A DNA stretch of 64,000 nucleotides, from NCBI GenBank assembly GCA_021613535.1, contig CP075493.1, positions 2,542,001-2,606,000 on the forward strand, given 5' to 3'. The notes under the pieces were generated by a model. The model was given only the letters and a program-made list of their open reading frames with translations. It did no database searches and had not been told where the DNA came from. Made by a program: the position numbers and the translations under genes. This stretch comes from Adineta vaga. Lineage: Eukaryota; Rotifera. How positions within the stretch are numbered: the stretch's first letter is position 1; each line of letters opens with the position of its first letter. Below are positions 46,871 through 59,514 of this stretch, piece by piece.

Positions 46871-47473
46871 TCAGTTTTGAAAACGTTGACAGAGATAATT
46901 TTGTTTATCTTCATGATTATAACCGAATTGTTGATAGAATCCAACGAGATGATCTTTACATTCAAGAGAGATTTTATAACAATCACATTGTTCTTTCGCA
47001 AATTTTGTTAATAATTCAATTAATAATTTGCCAAGTTGTTGACCACGATAACGATTATCAATAACGACATCTTCAATTCGACCACGAATACCTAATTGAC
47101 GAATAAATTTCTTTTCACACACAAGTGTTGTTGTACCGATAATTTGTCGATTAGAATTCACATCTTCAAGAACAAGAATATAATATGTTTTTAAACATTG
47201 TTTCATTTCATGAAAACGTTTTTGAAATTCTTCAGAGGAAAATTTTCCACATTCAGTTAATTGTCGAAGTAAATCGACATAACCATGATCATAATCTGTA
47301 ATTGCTAATGGTCGAATTAAATATTTTCCATCGTAAACATTTCCTTGAAGTTTATGATCTTTTAATGAATATTCTTCGAAAATTGTTTCAAGTAAATGTG
47401 CATCGAAAAGTAAGTCCGATTTTGAATTACCATTGATTGATGAAGAATGATCATGGATAAAACGTTCGGTCAT
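46871..47473 (-). CDS. GNPNAT1: glucosamine 6-phosphate N-acetyltransferase
   Basis: A single-exon gene of 200 residues. It transfers acetyl from acetyl-CoA to glucosamine-6-phosphate on the way to UDP-GlcNAc, in the cytosol. The GNAT fold is clear: LIRPLAITDYDHGYVDLLRQL at the start of the domain, IIGTTTLVCEKKFI, GIRGRIEDVVIDNRYRGQQLGKLL (acetyl-CoA loop R-G-Q-Q-L-G-K) and CYKISLECKDHLVGFYQQFGY. These are hallmark GNA1 segments. The N-terminal 35 residues are variable as in other animals. UDP-GlcNAc feeds chitin and glycan synthesis; the fucosyltransferase in the window would use GlcNAc-bearing glycans, but the two genes are far apart. Confidence 0.95.
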   Translation of the reverse strand: MTERFIHDHSSSINGNSKSDLLFDAHLLETIFEEYSLKDHKLQGNVYDGKYLIRPLAITDYDHGYVDLLRQLTECGKFSSEEFQKRFHEMKQCLKTYYILVLEDVNSNRQIIGTTTLVCEKKFIRQLGIRGRIEDVVIDNRYRGQQLGKLLIELLTKFAKEQCDCYKISLECKDHLVGFYQQFGYNHEDKQNYLCQRFQN

Positions 47474-47535
47474 AGTTGTAGTTGACTGAATAAATCAAAG
47501 GAAAAAACTAGAAATGAAAGAAAGGAGACAGACAG

Positions 47536-47571
<36 letters not shown>

Positions 47572-47894
47572 TACATCATCTATATTCGTAAAGACTTTTC
47601 TGCCGACAAAAATAAAATAAAATATACTTCTATGTTTTCTTTCTTCTATATTCGAACGATATATAGATGGCGGATGACATCTGACTGTGAATGCAGATTT
47701 TCGAACTAGGGTGAAACTTTCCTGTCTTTTACAATTTCATCTTATTGTTTATCACAATGAGGAATAGTATATAGTCATATGATTATAATCTTTTCATATT
47801 ACACATAACACATGAATGATATTTATTGAATTTAGATTGAGTATCTACAATCATTTTTTTTTGTTTAACATGAAAGAAAAACATATGGTTCTCT
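47474..47894. other. intergenic with CA microsatellite
   Basis: A (CA)n run at ~47544-47571 lies just upstream of GNPNAT1. The rest is the 3' UTR of the peptide gene. Confidence 0.6.
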
Positions 47895-48194
47895 TTATTT
47901 TCCATTTCGATCACCAAGCCATGAAGTTGACGAACCTCGACGTACACATTTTCCAAATGTTGAATGACATACAGTACCACCACAACATGATTTACCAAAG
48001 AAACCAGTACATTTTTTACCAACTTTAGCACAACTAAATAATCTAAAGAAATGCAAGCTCGTTTTTCTTGAATTCTTCTTCCGACAATAAACTTACCTTT
48101 TCTCACGAGAATGGATAGTTTCAATAGTTCTACCCGAAATTAAAGTACCATATAAAACAATCAATACAACTAATAATAAGGCAGAAAATCGCAT
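47895..48194 (-). CDS. secreted knottin-like cysteine-rich peptide
   Basis: Two minus-strand exons, 48194-48097 and 48042-47895, coding 81 residues; too short to stand out as one frame. A clear signal peptide (a dozen Leu/Val/Ile residues ending near ISG) is followed by a short propeptide with a Lys-Arg site. The mature part has six cysteines spaced C-x6-C-x7-C-C-x4-C-x6-C, the inhibitor cystine knot pattern, and a ~15-residue tail. The intron falls exactly at the Lys-Arg codons, separating secretion and mature modules. ICK peptides serve as hormones, antimicrobials, protease inhibitors or channel modulators in different animals. Nothing here tells which, and no venom context is seen. The splice donor GTAAG and acceptor CTTTAG are good and phases close. 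Confidence 0.8.
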
Positions 48195-48817
48195 CTTATT
48201 TATAATTATGTAATAAATCTACAAAAAAAGAAAAGAATATCTTCATGAGAAACAAAATGAATTGACGTGAAGTTTTGTGCATATATATATATAGAGAGAG
48301 AGATAGATAGATCGATAGATAAACAAAGACGAATACAATTTTATCGATGAAAATTGATAGTGGTATCATGCATGAGTCATCGAACGAAAAATAATACTTA
48401 CTCTATATATTTGCTTACGATAACGATAGAATCAGTTGATCGACAGTAAGGCGTGAATGGAAAAAAAAAGAATAAAAAGCGAATATACATATCTACTGGT
48501 ATAGAAGCACTGACGAAATGATTAATTGTTAAAAATAGATATGAAAATATTGCGTTGAAAAAATGAAAGTTCGTGAATCATTTCGAATAAGAATCAATTA
48601 ATGAATAGAGAAAATAGCTCTTGGCTACTTTTTATTCGATCAAATATCGGAATGAATCAAATACTGTATACAAAACTTTTGTATTCTTAATCAATCTCGT
48701 TTGTTGACTTCAATAAAAAGTATCCAATTCTAGAAATGCAATGTATATATACAGGACTTTTATACAATAATCTGCACACAGAAAGAAATGAGTGAAATGA
48801 TCAATTATCTAATTTAT
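48195..48817. other. intergenic, TA/GA simple repeats
   Basis: A TA run followed by GA and GATA units lies at ~48281-48320. It is the promoter region of the knottin gene and the 3' side of the F-box gene. Confidence 0.5.
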
Positions 48818-50441
48818 TTAATCATACAGAGAACATTCGATATAGGGAAAAAATGATCGAAAACGATGAAAATAAATATTCTTTCTTTTTTTTCTTGGAA
48901 TTTTCCAATCGGCTGGTAATTCATCGAGTAACAACAAACGTAATCGTCTTCCAAATTCATTTAAAACATGTCCGTTTTGAAAGTAACATGTCATTCTTGC
49001 AATTAAGATATAATCACAATCTAATGTTTCACAATTAGGTAAACAGAGTAAGAATTGTTTGATTATTTCCGGATTTTGTAAGTATGTTGATTTAATTGTC
49101 AAACGACGAATTGTTGGTAAAGAAAACCATGTACTTATTGATGGAGATGATGTCATTAGATCAAATTTCCATTTTAATGTTAACGTTGTTAAACGAGGAA
49201 ATTCATTACGAAGATAAATGAAAAATTCATTTGTATATGGAATACGATCATATAGATCAATATCTCGAACGAAACGCCAATTATGTTGACATTTTCGTGT
49301 TTGTTGATGTTTTAGTATAGATTGATCAAGATCAAGGTGATGAAATGGAAATGGAAGTGTATAGATATGATTATATGAATGAAAACCAATGGGAGCAAAA
49401 CGTGACCAAAATGATGTTTCAAATGAACGTATTAAATCTTTTGACATCATGGCAATTAATGATTTGATTTCAAATTGAATTTTATACAAGTTCGTTAAAT
49501 GAATGAAGATATCATTACAAAGACGATGACCATCGATAACACCTGATTGTAGATCAAATACTAATGAAAAACTTAATCTTTTCAATGGTTTCAATGTTTT
49601 AAATATATTTCGAACGATTTCATAAGAAATCGGATGAGAACATATGAATAATAGATGTTTAATATTCGAAGGTGGTGCAGCTATTGTTAACGGATTTTGT
49701 TCATTGATATTTGAATCTAATACACGAATACGAAGTGATTGTAATTCACGAGCACTACTAAGAATGGCACAGAAATCATTCATTGAACGAACAGTTAACT
49801 AGAAACAAAATGAAAGTTTTTCGTGAGAATGTATTTTTATGGTAACTTACAGTTAAATTTGTAAATAAACATTGTTCAAAATTGATATCTTGTAAGGAGA
49901 TGGAATAACAAGGTGGTGTTGCAAAAGTTAGTGATTGAAGTTGAGTTTTATTTGTTTGAAAAAGAATTTCTTTGACATTTTCTTCGAATGAAATTCGATC
50001 ACAACAACATACATCACTTCGTATATAAAGTTGTTTAATTCGAGTAAAAAATGAGAAATATTTTAATAGAATAGGTAAATCATCGGTTCGTCGAACAATA
50101 ATTGAAAGTGATTGTAAACGAGGAAATGTCGTTTCATTCAATGGAAATTTATGTAACATATAACATTCAAGTTTGAAATTTTCAATTCGAAATCGATCGA
50201 GATGATTTGTTTGAAATAATAATGAATAATAGAAATTATAAATTCGTGTTGGAGCATTGATGAGATCGATTATTTTCGAACAGGATCGATATTTTTCGAT
50301 TAAACATGCATAACGATGATTAAGAAAATAGAAAGCATAGACAATGTCATATGTTTTCAAATAACGAAATATTAACAAGACAATTTCATTTGGAAGCGAT
50401 TCCATTATTGAGAGAAATGAATCTCGTCCTTTTCGTTTCAT
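48818..50441 (-). CDS. F-box protein with leucine-rich C-terminal region
   Basis: Two minus-strand exons, 50441-49851 and 49798-48818, up to 523 residues. The F-box lies at about residues 13-50 (MESLPNEIVLLIFRYLKTYDIVYAFYFLNHRY by pieces) and the rest is irregular leucine-rich repeats (FPRLQSLSI, IKQLYIRSD, LQSLTF, IKHLLFICS, FPRLTTLTLKW, IRRLTIKS). It should bind Skp1 and present substrates to an SCF ligase. The ATG at 50405 sits directly before the F-box and may be the true start instead of 50441. This type is greatly expanded in rotifers (from memory). The related but short gene at 7390-7968 lacks most of this repeat region. Confidence 0.85.
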
Positions 50442-51694
50442 TCAATATATATATATATATGTAGAACATTTCATTTATGACTATATTCATTTATTGAAAA
50501 GAAAAAAAATATATTCGTCTGGGAGAGATATAGTCTTTCTGTCTTTTTTTCTCTCTAAAAGAATGTATACAAGCGGTCATTGCGCTGCACTCAACGATAC
50601 GAATTGAAAAATGGAAAATGTGTGAATTGGTTATGTTGCTTTTCTGAAGAATATCTAATTGAAATGATATGACATTTCTACTTTGTAGAAGAATGTGAAG
50701 GTCGAGAATTATTGTACCGAGGAGATTGAATCATTCAATGACATTGTCTTGTCAATTTTGTAAAGCTTTGATGTTGTTTTCACTTGAAAGATCGTTCTTA
50801 TCATTTGATCAATTTTCTATAAAGAATTACTTTCTGAGAGTTTTGAGCAATAAATTCGAGTTTTTTCTTATTGGCTTAAGAGAAAAATTGCTTTGGATTA
50901 GAATGCTTTTCTAGAAGCGAATTGCAATGTAAATAGAAGATATAATTTAATCTCTTTTTTTTCTTCTCTTTGATTTAATTTACAAACGAAGTCATGATGA
51001 CCAGTGCCGATATAATCTGATCGTTATCTTAAGAAGAAAAATACTTTAGCCTGAAGGCAATTACAATGATTTGGTAGTTGTCGTTCGTCGTGTGTGTGTG
51101 TGTATTTTCCTTTCAAATGAAATATGTCTGATAAGCTGTCAATGTCTGAACGAATTTTCATCGATGAATCTCTTTGTCTGTTCGTTTTTCTATTCTTATT
51201 CTTATTTTTTATTTGAGATTGATGATTCATTTTGTTACTCTTCTTTCCACTATACGCTCATCAAATTGTGATTGAATTAAGAGACCGAAACGCTTCAAAT
51301 GACCAATCGATACATTTCCGGAGTTGAATCTCTAATCAAAAGATGTCAACTACAATTGAAGATCATTTAAATTGAAGCATATTATTCTTCTCGAAAATAC
51401 TGATGCGTTTGTCATTCTCCGAAGACACAGAAGAAAAAAGAAAGGAAGAAGAAACAGCACGACTCATTTTTTTTCCAGATATATATATATATAACAAAGA
51501 GATTGATTGAATTGATACGATTCTTTTCCTTTCGCGTCTTCGGAGAGATACTTTTTTTTTTCTTTAGAAAAGAAGAAAATACTCTACTAAAGACGTCTCG
51601 ACGATTATTTTCTAGATAAAGAAAATGTAAATAGAAAAGATCTTATGCATAAGTTTTTCTAGGGTTACATACATAGACGAATAAATCATTTGAA
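50442..51694. other. divergent intergenic region
   Basis: Between the F-box (minus) and agrin-like (plus) starts. TA runs at 50448-50462 and 51480-51492, and a GT run at ~51093-51103. No gene signal. Confidence 0.45.
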
Positions 51695-54600
51695 ATGACT
51701 ACTGATCAAATACAACAGAATTATAAAAGACGGAAATTGTTACATTGTACTTGTGATTATCGGTGTAATTATTCTATTAGCAAGTCTATTTCTTATTACA
51801 GTTATTTATAAAACATTAAAGTCAAGTATGTATTTGTTGTTATGATATTTTTATTGATAATCGAAGAGCTTTGTATTGTTGTTTAAGAAGCACGAAGAGA
51901 AAGTTTAACATTATTCAATAGTAATTTAACCGAATTTGCTTTAAATCGATCTGAACGAGGTAAGATGAGATTTTTGAATATTTACAATTGATTTCTTGTC
52001 TGATTAGCATGTTTACATGGTGTCATCGAATGTAAATATAATGCTACATGTACTAAACAAAATGAATGTCAATGTATTTTTAATTGTTCTGATCATACTG
52101 AAACATCGAATAGGAATAATACATGTCGACTTGATCAAATTAAATGTCAATCATATTATGAGAAAAGTAAGTGAAAGAAAAGCTGAGAAGTACTGAATGT
52201 TTCCTTTTTGAAGAATACAATTCTTTAGAAGATTCGACATGCTTGTCGTTGAATTGTTCTCATGGGGCGAAATGTGTCATGAATGAAAATGGTTTAACTC
52301 GATGTGATTGTCCAATTAATTGTGATGAATATGTTCAGACAGTATCATCTGATGAATTAGTTTGTGGAAGTGATCATCAAACTTATAAAACAATCTGCGA
52401 ATTACATAAGAAAGCATGTAAAATACAAGAAGATTTATATGTTATTCATCCTGGCCAATGTCATATGTTAGATCACGCACAGTGTGATCCATATTTTGAT
52501 TGTTCAACAAAATATCGACCTGTATGTGCCAGTAATCTTTATACATATTCAAATGAATGTGAAATGCACAAATATGCTTGTCAATCGGATGTAAATTTAA
52601 AAAAATTACATGATAACAAATGTACATTTCAAGAAGAACAACAATTGAGGAAAGGTAAAGATTAGTTTTTTAATAGAATTGTTTTTTTCTTGAGAATATA
52701 TAGAATATGTTAGCTTGTAAAATAATAACTTGTTCAAATGGAAAAATATGTATGATGGAAAATGGATTGGGTGTATGTCGATGTTTGTTTAATTGTTCAT
52801 CAGAAGAGAACCAAGTAAGAGAAGAAAAATTATTCATTTCTGCATATTTCTTATGATTTTCTAAAGGTTTGTGCTTCCAATGGTCGATTCTATCCGAATT
52901 TATGCAATATGGAACGTGATCGTTGTCTGCATGATGGAAGTTTTGTACCTGTCGATCTATCCTATTGTATGCTATTCATCATTTTACATCAATTCGTCAT
53001 GATTGATTTTTGTTCAATTATGAAGGTACATCAATATGTGATAGGACACATTGTCCCTATGGTCGATGCAAACAACAAACAAATGATCAAATTGAATGTG
53101 AATGCAAACCATGTTCAAACAAATATTCAGATCGAGATCAAATCTGTGGAAATAATGGTTTTACATATCCGTAAGTAATGTTTGTTTTCAATCGTTTGAT
53201 GAGATACATATCTTTTAGATCACAATGTTTACTTGAATATGATGCTTGTACAACACAAAAAGATATTAAACCACGACATATGGGACCATGTAATAATTGT
53301 CAGAATGTTGTCTGTCCATTTCATGGATATTGTCGATCTGAACAAGGAAATTATACTTGTACATGTCCAACACGAGAAAGTTGTTTAACTGTAAGATAAT
53401 CCGATTGATTGAATTCATTACCTTTGTTTATATTTAGCGTAATCAATCGTATCCAATATGTGGTAGTAATCAAGAATTATTTTATAGTCAATGTGAAATG
53501 GATGTACGTTCATGTGAATTGAATACACATTTGTATACCGTTTCTCCTCATTATTGTATTCAAGATCGAGATCAAACAAGTAAAATGAAATGTTTTCAAC
53601 CTTCAGATGTTATTTTATTTTATTTCAATAGAATATACTTTTGAATGTGGTTATGATGAAATATTATTGGATTTGACATCGGATCATCATATTGAATGTG
53701 ATGCATTTGAACGATGTCCAATGAATAGTTATTGTAATAAACAGACGAATCGTTGTTGTGTAAAAGGTAAGAGAAACATGTATTTTCTGAAAGTAAAAAT
53801 CAATGATTTTGTTTTAGTTATTACGGCTATTTTACCCTATCGACTGTGTCAATCAGATGCAGATTGTGGACGGAAGATGATTTGTTCATATAATCTTTGT
53901 CATTGTACAAGTAATGATATGATTCCAGCAAGGAATAAACGAGAATGCAGTAAGAACAGTCTCATCCAGTTATATATATATTTATTCAGAATCTTCTGTT
54001 AGTTGTTCTTCCTACATATGTATCGGCAAATTCAACGTGCGATACTTCGCTGTATGGATGTTGCGAAGATCAAATTACTGTTTCATTAACACATGATCGA
54101 CAAGGATGTCCAGGTATATCGTTTTCTATCTAGTGAAAGACAAATCATTTTGTTTGTTTGAAGAGAATTGCAATTGTCATCCAACAGGTTCGTTACGAAC
54201 ATCATGCGATCCACAAACAGGTTCTTGTTACTGTCGTCCTGCTGTTGATGGACCAAGTTGTTACCATTGTGAAAAAGAATATTGGGCTTTTTCTCGAATT
54301 TCAACGCATAATAATACTGGCTGCACGCGTAAATGTTCAGTCTTAGAGATATGTTCGTTTTATTGAAAATATTCTTTTAGCTTGTGGTTGTCATCCGTAT
54401 GGTTCAAAAGGAAAAGAATGTTCACAAGATACAGGTCATTGCTCATGTCATTCATTTACAATGGGTCGTCAATGTGATAAATGTATTGATTCATCGTTGA
54501 TTTTAACAGATCATGGATGTGTTAATAGTATGTAGAAGAAAAACTAGAAATATTTATGTATATTTTGATATTGTAGTGAATAAAAATCCACGTCGTCGTC

Positions 54601-57600
54601 GTCAACGAACATGTCAAGATTTAACATGTCTTTTTGATGGCATATGTCAAATGAATAATGGATATCCTCAATGCACATGTGATCGAATGAGTTGTACAAA
54701 CGAAGAAGAAAATTTAATGAATATCTGTGCTTCAAATGGACGAACTTATAATTCCAAATGTGATATCAAACGACAACAATGTAAAGAACAATATGAAATT
54801 GTTTTGATGTATATCGGCGTTTGTCATGGTAAAATCAATAGGATTATTCAAAATTTTTCGTTGATTTTCATTCAATTAGGAAATGATGATGTTCAAAAAG
54901 TGGAAGATAATGATGTTGTCGAAGAAGAATTACCAATTGTACCTATAGATTCAAGTAAGTCAATAATAACGAATGTCTTTTTATGATAGTCGATTGTTTT
55001 CGTTTAGAACGATGTGTAATAGACAGAGATTGTGGAGAGAATATGGTTTGTTTATCTGAATTTTGCGAATGTGCTCAACAAAAATACAAACGAATTCAAG
55101 GACCACGATGCATAATGCGTAAGTGATTATTTGTTTTTATTGCACAGAATAATTCTAACTTGAAATCAATTTAGTTGAATCCAATCCATTAGAATCACAT
55201 AGAATAAGTACAATTTCGATTTATCATATCAATTTATGAAATATGACTGTGTTTATTCTAGTAAATCCTATCTATCGTCCATCAAATGGTTTATGTATGC
55301 AATTCAATCCATGTGAAAATCATGGTACGTGTCAAGATCAAATCAATGGTAGTTATGTATGTCTATGTTCATTTGGATGGACAGGTCGTCATTGCGATGA
55401 AAGTAAGAAATAGTCTTATGACATAAATCTTGTATGTACTTTTCGTTGATAGGAATTACAATAATTGTACCGTATTTCAATCATCAGTCGTATTTTGAAC
55501 TTCGTTCCTTCACAGAAATCAAATTAATTGATATTATCTTTGCAAGTGAACATGAAAATGGTTTGATTTTGTATTCCGAAAACAGTTCTGTAGATTTCTA
55601 TTTTATTATTGCTATACGAAATCGTGCGATTGAGATAACGTAAGAGTTTATTCAAAATATAAACAAAGATTTTGTCTTATTTGTTTTGAAATAGAATTCG
55701 TTCTGTTCGTTCAATATCCAAGATTCAATTATCTGAAAAGTTTGATCTACATACTTATGTTCGATTACAGATTCGTATTCTATACAATGAAATTCAAATA
55801 AAACTGAATAATGGAAATCTAACAACGAGTATGTTCTATGAAAACGTGTGAAAATAGAATAAAGAAAGAAGAAATATTTTATATTTAAGGATTATTACCA
55901 TTTGAAATTTTATTGAAAAATCAATTATACTTAGGTGGATTACCAGAATCATTGCAATCGTCAGTGAATTTAGTTTGTAATTATACACTTTAATGTTCTT
56001 TTTTGTTTAGTCTTTATCAACAAAATAATATTGACGAAGGTTTTAAAGGATGCATTCATGAATTTTCCATCAATGAACAAACAGTATTGTTTAACAATTC
56101 AGAACATACTGCTCAAAATATTAGTACGTATTTTCGTTATTCGATTAAAGTTCTGTTTTTCGTATATGGATCTATTTAGATGAATGTTTGGTCAATTCAT
56201 GTCAATCAACTTATTGTCAACATGGAACACGATGTGTACCATTAAGAAACAATGATCCACATAATTATGAATGTTTAAATCAAGATTATTCATCAATAGA
56301 TCGTTGTTTAAGAAAAACATGTGAATATAATCAGCAATGTATTCCTGTCTATCCAAATGATTATTTATGTATCTGTTCGAATTGTTCATCAGGTATGAAG
56401 AGAATAATTTCAATAAGTTTCACTGTTACTTTTCTCAACAGATTATCAATATATCGCTCAATTCTCGTCTCATAGTTATATTAAACATTTACCATTTCGA
56501 CCATTCAAAGATACAGGAAAATTTAAGATAGAATTATGGTTTTTAAGTGCAAGTTCATCAGGTTCTATTCGATTGATTGTCTTTTTGATTAGATCTAGAA
56601 GAATGATATATTTCTTTAGGTTTATTGATTTATAGTGAACATATTAATTTCAATAAAGGTCATATAAAATTATATTTACAACGAAAAATCTTGACATTTA
56701 ATATCGTACTTGGTACAAAGAGTATTGCTCTTAGGTATGTCATTTAAGAATTCGAAAATTTCAAATATTTCATTTCTATGAGATCTAGTTCTCGTTCTCC
56801 CATTGAACTGAATACGTGGCATCGATGTTTAATTGAAATTTATGGTCAAAAAATCACTTTAATTCTTGATCAAGAATCACCTGTCATTTCATATGAATTA
56901 TTTTCTTCCAATATACTATGGCCACGTTCATCAACATTCATTGGTTATCTACCTGAACAATATCGATCAGGAAATTCTCATATCTTCGAAGGATTTCAAG
57001 GCGCCATACAAAAAGTAAAATCTTTCATATTCTCTTGTGAAAAATCTTTCGAATTTATTCATTAGATCATTTTAAATAATCATGCGTTGAATGATATTCG
57101 TGAGAATGCAATAGAATTATTCAATATCACTGAATATTATGGTTATCCTTGTCAGTCATATCCATGTCTAATGAATCAACTCTGTAATCTAACAGATATC
57201 GATAATGATACATGTCTTGATCAATTAAGAAGTAGTGATACATCCGTTGAATTAGATGGATCGATTAATGCAATTTATGGATATACACCAGAGAATTTAC
57301 AACGAAATGAATTTGATTTATTAATGAAAACAAAATCTTCATCTGGTCTTATATTTTATATTGGTGAAACATCGATGTCATTCTTTTCGAAATATTTATC
57401 TCTGATACTTGTCAATGGTTTTCTACAATTTGAAACAAAAGTTGATAAGAATTCAAGTACGATCTTGTTGAAATCCAAAGTACGCATTGATGATGGACGA
57501 TGGCATCGAATTGAAATTGAAAGGTAGAGTTTGTAAATCATTTGTCTCTGCAAATATTGATCTTTTTTTTAGAGTTCGTCGTCGTATTATAATGAAGGTT

Positions 57601-57837
57601 GATGATATTTATCGTTATCAAACTGTGTCATTAAGTAAAGAAACAGAATTCTATCCTAATCCATTGTATATCTATATTGGTGGATATAATCAATTGTGTA
57701 GTTATGATGAACAACATTGTCAAGCATTTCGTGGATGTTTAAATAATGTTACTATTGATCATCATCATTTAAATCTAGTAAATGATGAAATAAATCAACA
57801 TCGAAGATTAAAACCGTGTCATGATTTGATAAGATAA
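51695..57837 (+). CDS. transmembrane agrin-like proteoglycan core
   Basis: 28 exons with in-phase junctions from the second onward. Exon starts include 51888, 52008, 52214, 52714, 52867, 53026, 53219, 53438, 53632, 53818, 54003, 54164, 54381, 54577, 54880, 55008, 55262, 55453, 55695, 55890, 56011, 56180, 56442, 56620, 56789, 57066 and 57573. Order: a single membrane helix ([20 protein letters not shown]) as a type II anchor; a series of follistatin/Kazal modules ([28 protein letters not shown] and others); the LYGCCED module; two laminin-EGF repeats (CNCHPTG, CGCHPYG); another Kazal ([13 protein letters not shown]); a CxxDxDCGxxMVC module; EGF; LamG; two EGF; LamG; a cysteine pair; and LamG to the end. 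This is agrin's order without a SEA domain. Agrin organises synapses and basement membranes; the membrane-anchored form exists in vertebrates. The ATG at 51695 is out of frame with the helix by one base. Confidence 0.88.
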
Positions 57838-58314
57838 ACTTATAAATCAATGTTTTTCAATTCAATACGTAGTTTTATTTTCATATTTATAAAATTAGTT
57901 TATTAAAAAATTTAAATGTACTATTGTATATTTTGTATTTGTCAACGATGTCATTATTGTTAATTGTATTTGTTAAAATATCTTTGTATACTTTAACTAA
58001 ATTCACTTGTCTTTTTTAAGACAAGAGCAATTCGACATTTGGATTTAAATTAAAGTGTATTAGAAATCTTTTGTGCTTTCAAAATAACTATGTTCTTCAT
58101 TTGTGAACATGCAGAACTGCGATTAAGAGTGGTATATAGATGGCACTGTCTTTAGCAAAAATAATTTGATATTTATCACTAACATCAACAGATATTAGGT
58201 AACTTCGATATTTGAAAGATCGACGGTAGAAGTTGGAGACATGAGCGGCATCAGCATATATAGTGGAAAGATCATCGACATCATGTACCGATCGAGTACC
58301 ATCATCATTACCAG
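57838..58314. other. 3' region of agrin-like gene
   Basis: AT-rich. Short repeated CATCGAC/CATCA words occur near 58230-58310. No gene is seen. Confidence 0.35.
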
Positions 58315-58512
58315 TTAAAGAACTATATACCGTACAGTATCAACAGGAGTAAGAGCATTATCATCATCTTCAGACCGAGGGTCATCCATTGCAAATGGGA
58401 CAAAGGGGAACATTAAAATCACGAAACTAACAATAAGCCATAGAATTGTTAGAACAGTTACGCCCACACCCACCCTGTTATTCTGTAAAATGCTATTTAT
58501 CTCTACACTCAT
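58315..58512 (-). CDS. small single-span membrane protein (hypothetical)
   Basis: A 65-residue frame from ATG: a short polar N-terminus, one strong membrane helix (GVTVLTILWLIVSFVILMF by pieces, about residues 16-41) and an acidic tail with EDDD. Codon use resembles the neighbours and the helix is well formed, but no family is recognised and no splice partner was found. It may be a small integral membrane protein or an exon of something larger. Confidence 0.4.
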   Translation of the reverse strand: MSVEINSILQNNRVGVGVTVLTILWLIVSFVILMFPFVPFAMDDPRSEDDDNALTPVDTVRYIVL

Positions 58513-58832
58513 ATTTGTTTGCTTAAAACATCACAAGGATGAATAGATAGTCGAATCTTAAATTTGATTCATGGAACAATTTTTATTGTTGATGAATCTT
58601 AAATAATAAACTTATAACATGGATCAACAATGATTATAGTTTCTTGGCAACTTGTCATTGCACAATCACTGATTAATCTCTTTATGACATACAGACAAAT
58701 ACTAAAACACTCTACTTCTAATATTAAACTGATAAGAAACTTTGGTATATAAAAAAAGGTAATCCCAATGTATTCAATGAAATCAATCAACAAAAGACTT
58801 CTGATTTTTCTTCTCTCCTTAACACGAACATT

Positions 58833-59321
58833 ATGAATTCTTGGAATTGTAAGTAACAAAAAATCAGATTATTACGAGCAGAAAAATTATAAGAAACAAA
58901 TCTTTTCCTTTCAGCTGGTCTTTTCGATTGCTTCAGTGATGGTAGTATTTGTTTCTATGGTTGGTGTTGTACACCATGTCTCTATGGAGAAAATGCACAA
59001 AAAATTGATGGCAGTGGCTGTTTTAGTTCATGTTGTCTATGGACTTTATTATCAGGATGTAGTTTATGTTGCCTAGTGCATAAGAGTAAACGACAAACAC
59101 TACGTAATAAGTATGGTCTACCAGAAGATTGTAATGATTGTGTAGCCACTACATTCTGTGCTGCTTGTGCTGTTTGTCAAGAAGCACGTGAACTGAAATT
59201 TCGTTCGGCTCCATATGGAGGTATATAAGAATGTAAACGATGTATACAGTAAGAACACTATTTTCTTTCATGCTTAGGTCCAGGTCCAGTTACAGTACAA
59301 CCACATCAACGACAATATTAA
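58833..59321 (+). CDS. PLAC8-family cysteine-rich protein (copy 1)
   Basis: Exons 58833-58848, 58915-59220 and 59278-59321; 121 residues. After MNSWNS come the PLAC8 marks: GLFDCFSDGSICFYGWCCTP, CLYGENAQKI, a hydrophobic cysteine-rich centre (CCLWTLLSGCSLCCL), RNKYGLPED and the closing CAACAVCQEARELK block. PLAC8/cornifelin/plant PCR proteins are small membrane-associated proteins linked to metal transport, cell size or differentiation; their biochemical role is not settled. The first exon is only 16 coding bases, the same design as the copy at 61258, which points to a tandem duplication. Confidence 0.9.
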
Positions 59322-59514
59322 AGCAATGAATGAAATAATTGATTAAAGATTTCTGTTCTATCGAGAGCATTAAAACGAACTTATTTTGTATGGTATTTTA
59401 ATTAACATAAGAAAAAATTCAAAATAAAATAAGTCATACATTTTTCAACTTACAGGTTCATAAGTGATTCTTTACAATTAGTTGTTTATTCTTGCAAGAA
59501 AAAAGCATAAAAAA

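Noticed and set aside
47783-48124. 113-codon minus-strand ORF over the knottin gene
   Set aside because: Reads through the intron in another frame; the spliced knottin frame has signal peptide, cysteine pattern and consistent phases.
31141-48320. Clustered short repeats (CAA, GA, CA, AAAC) as possible CRISPR-like or functional arrays
   Set aside because: Simple microsatellites with units of 2-4 bases and no spacers.
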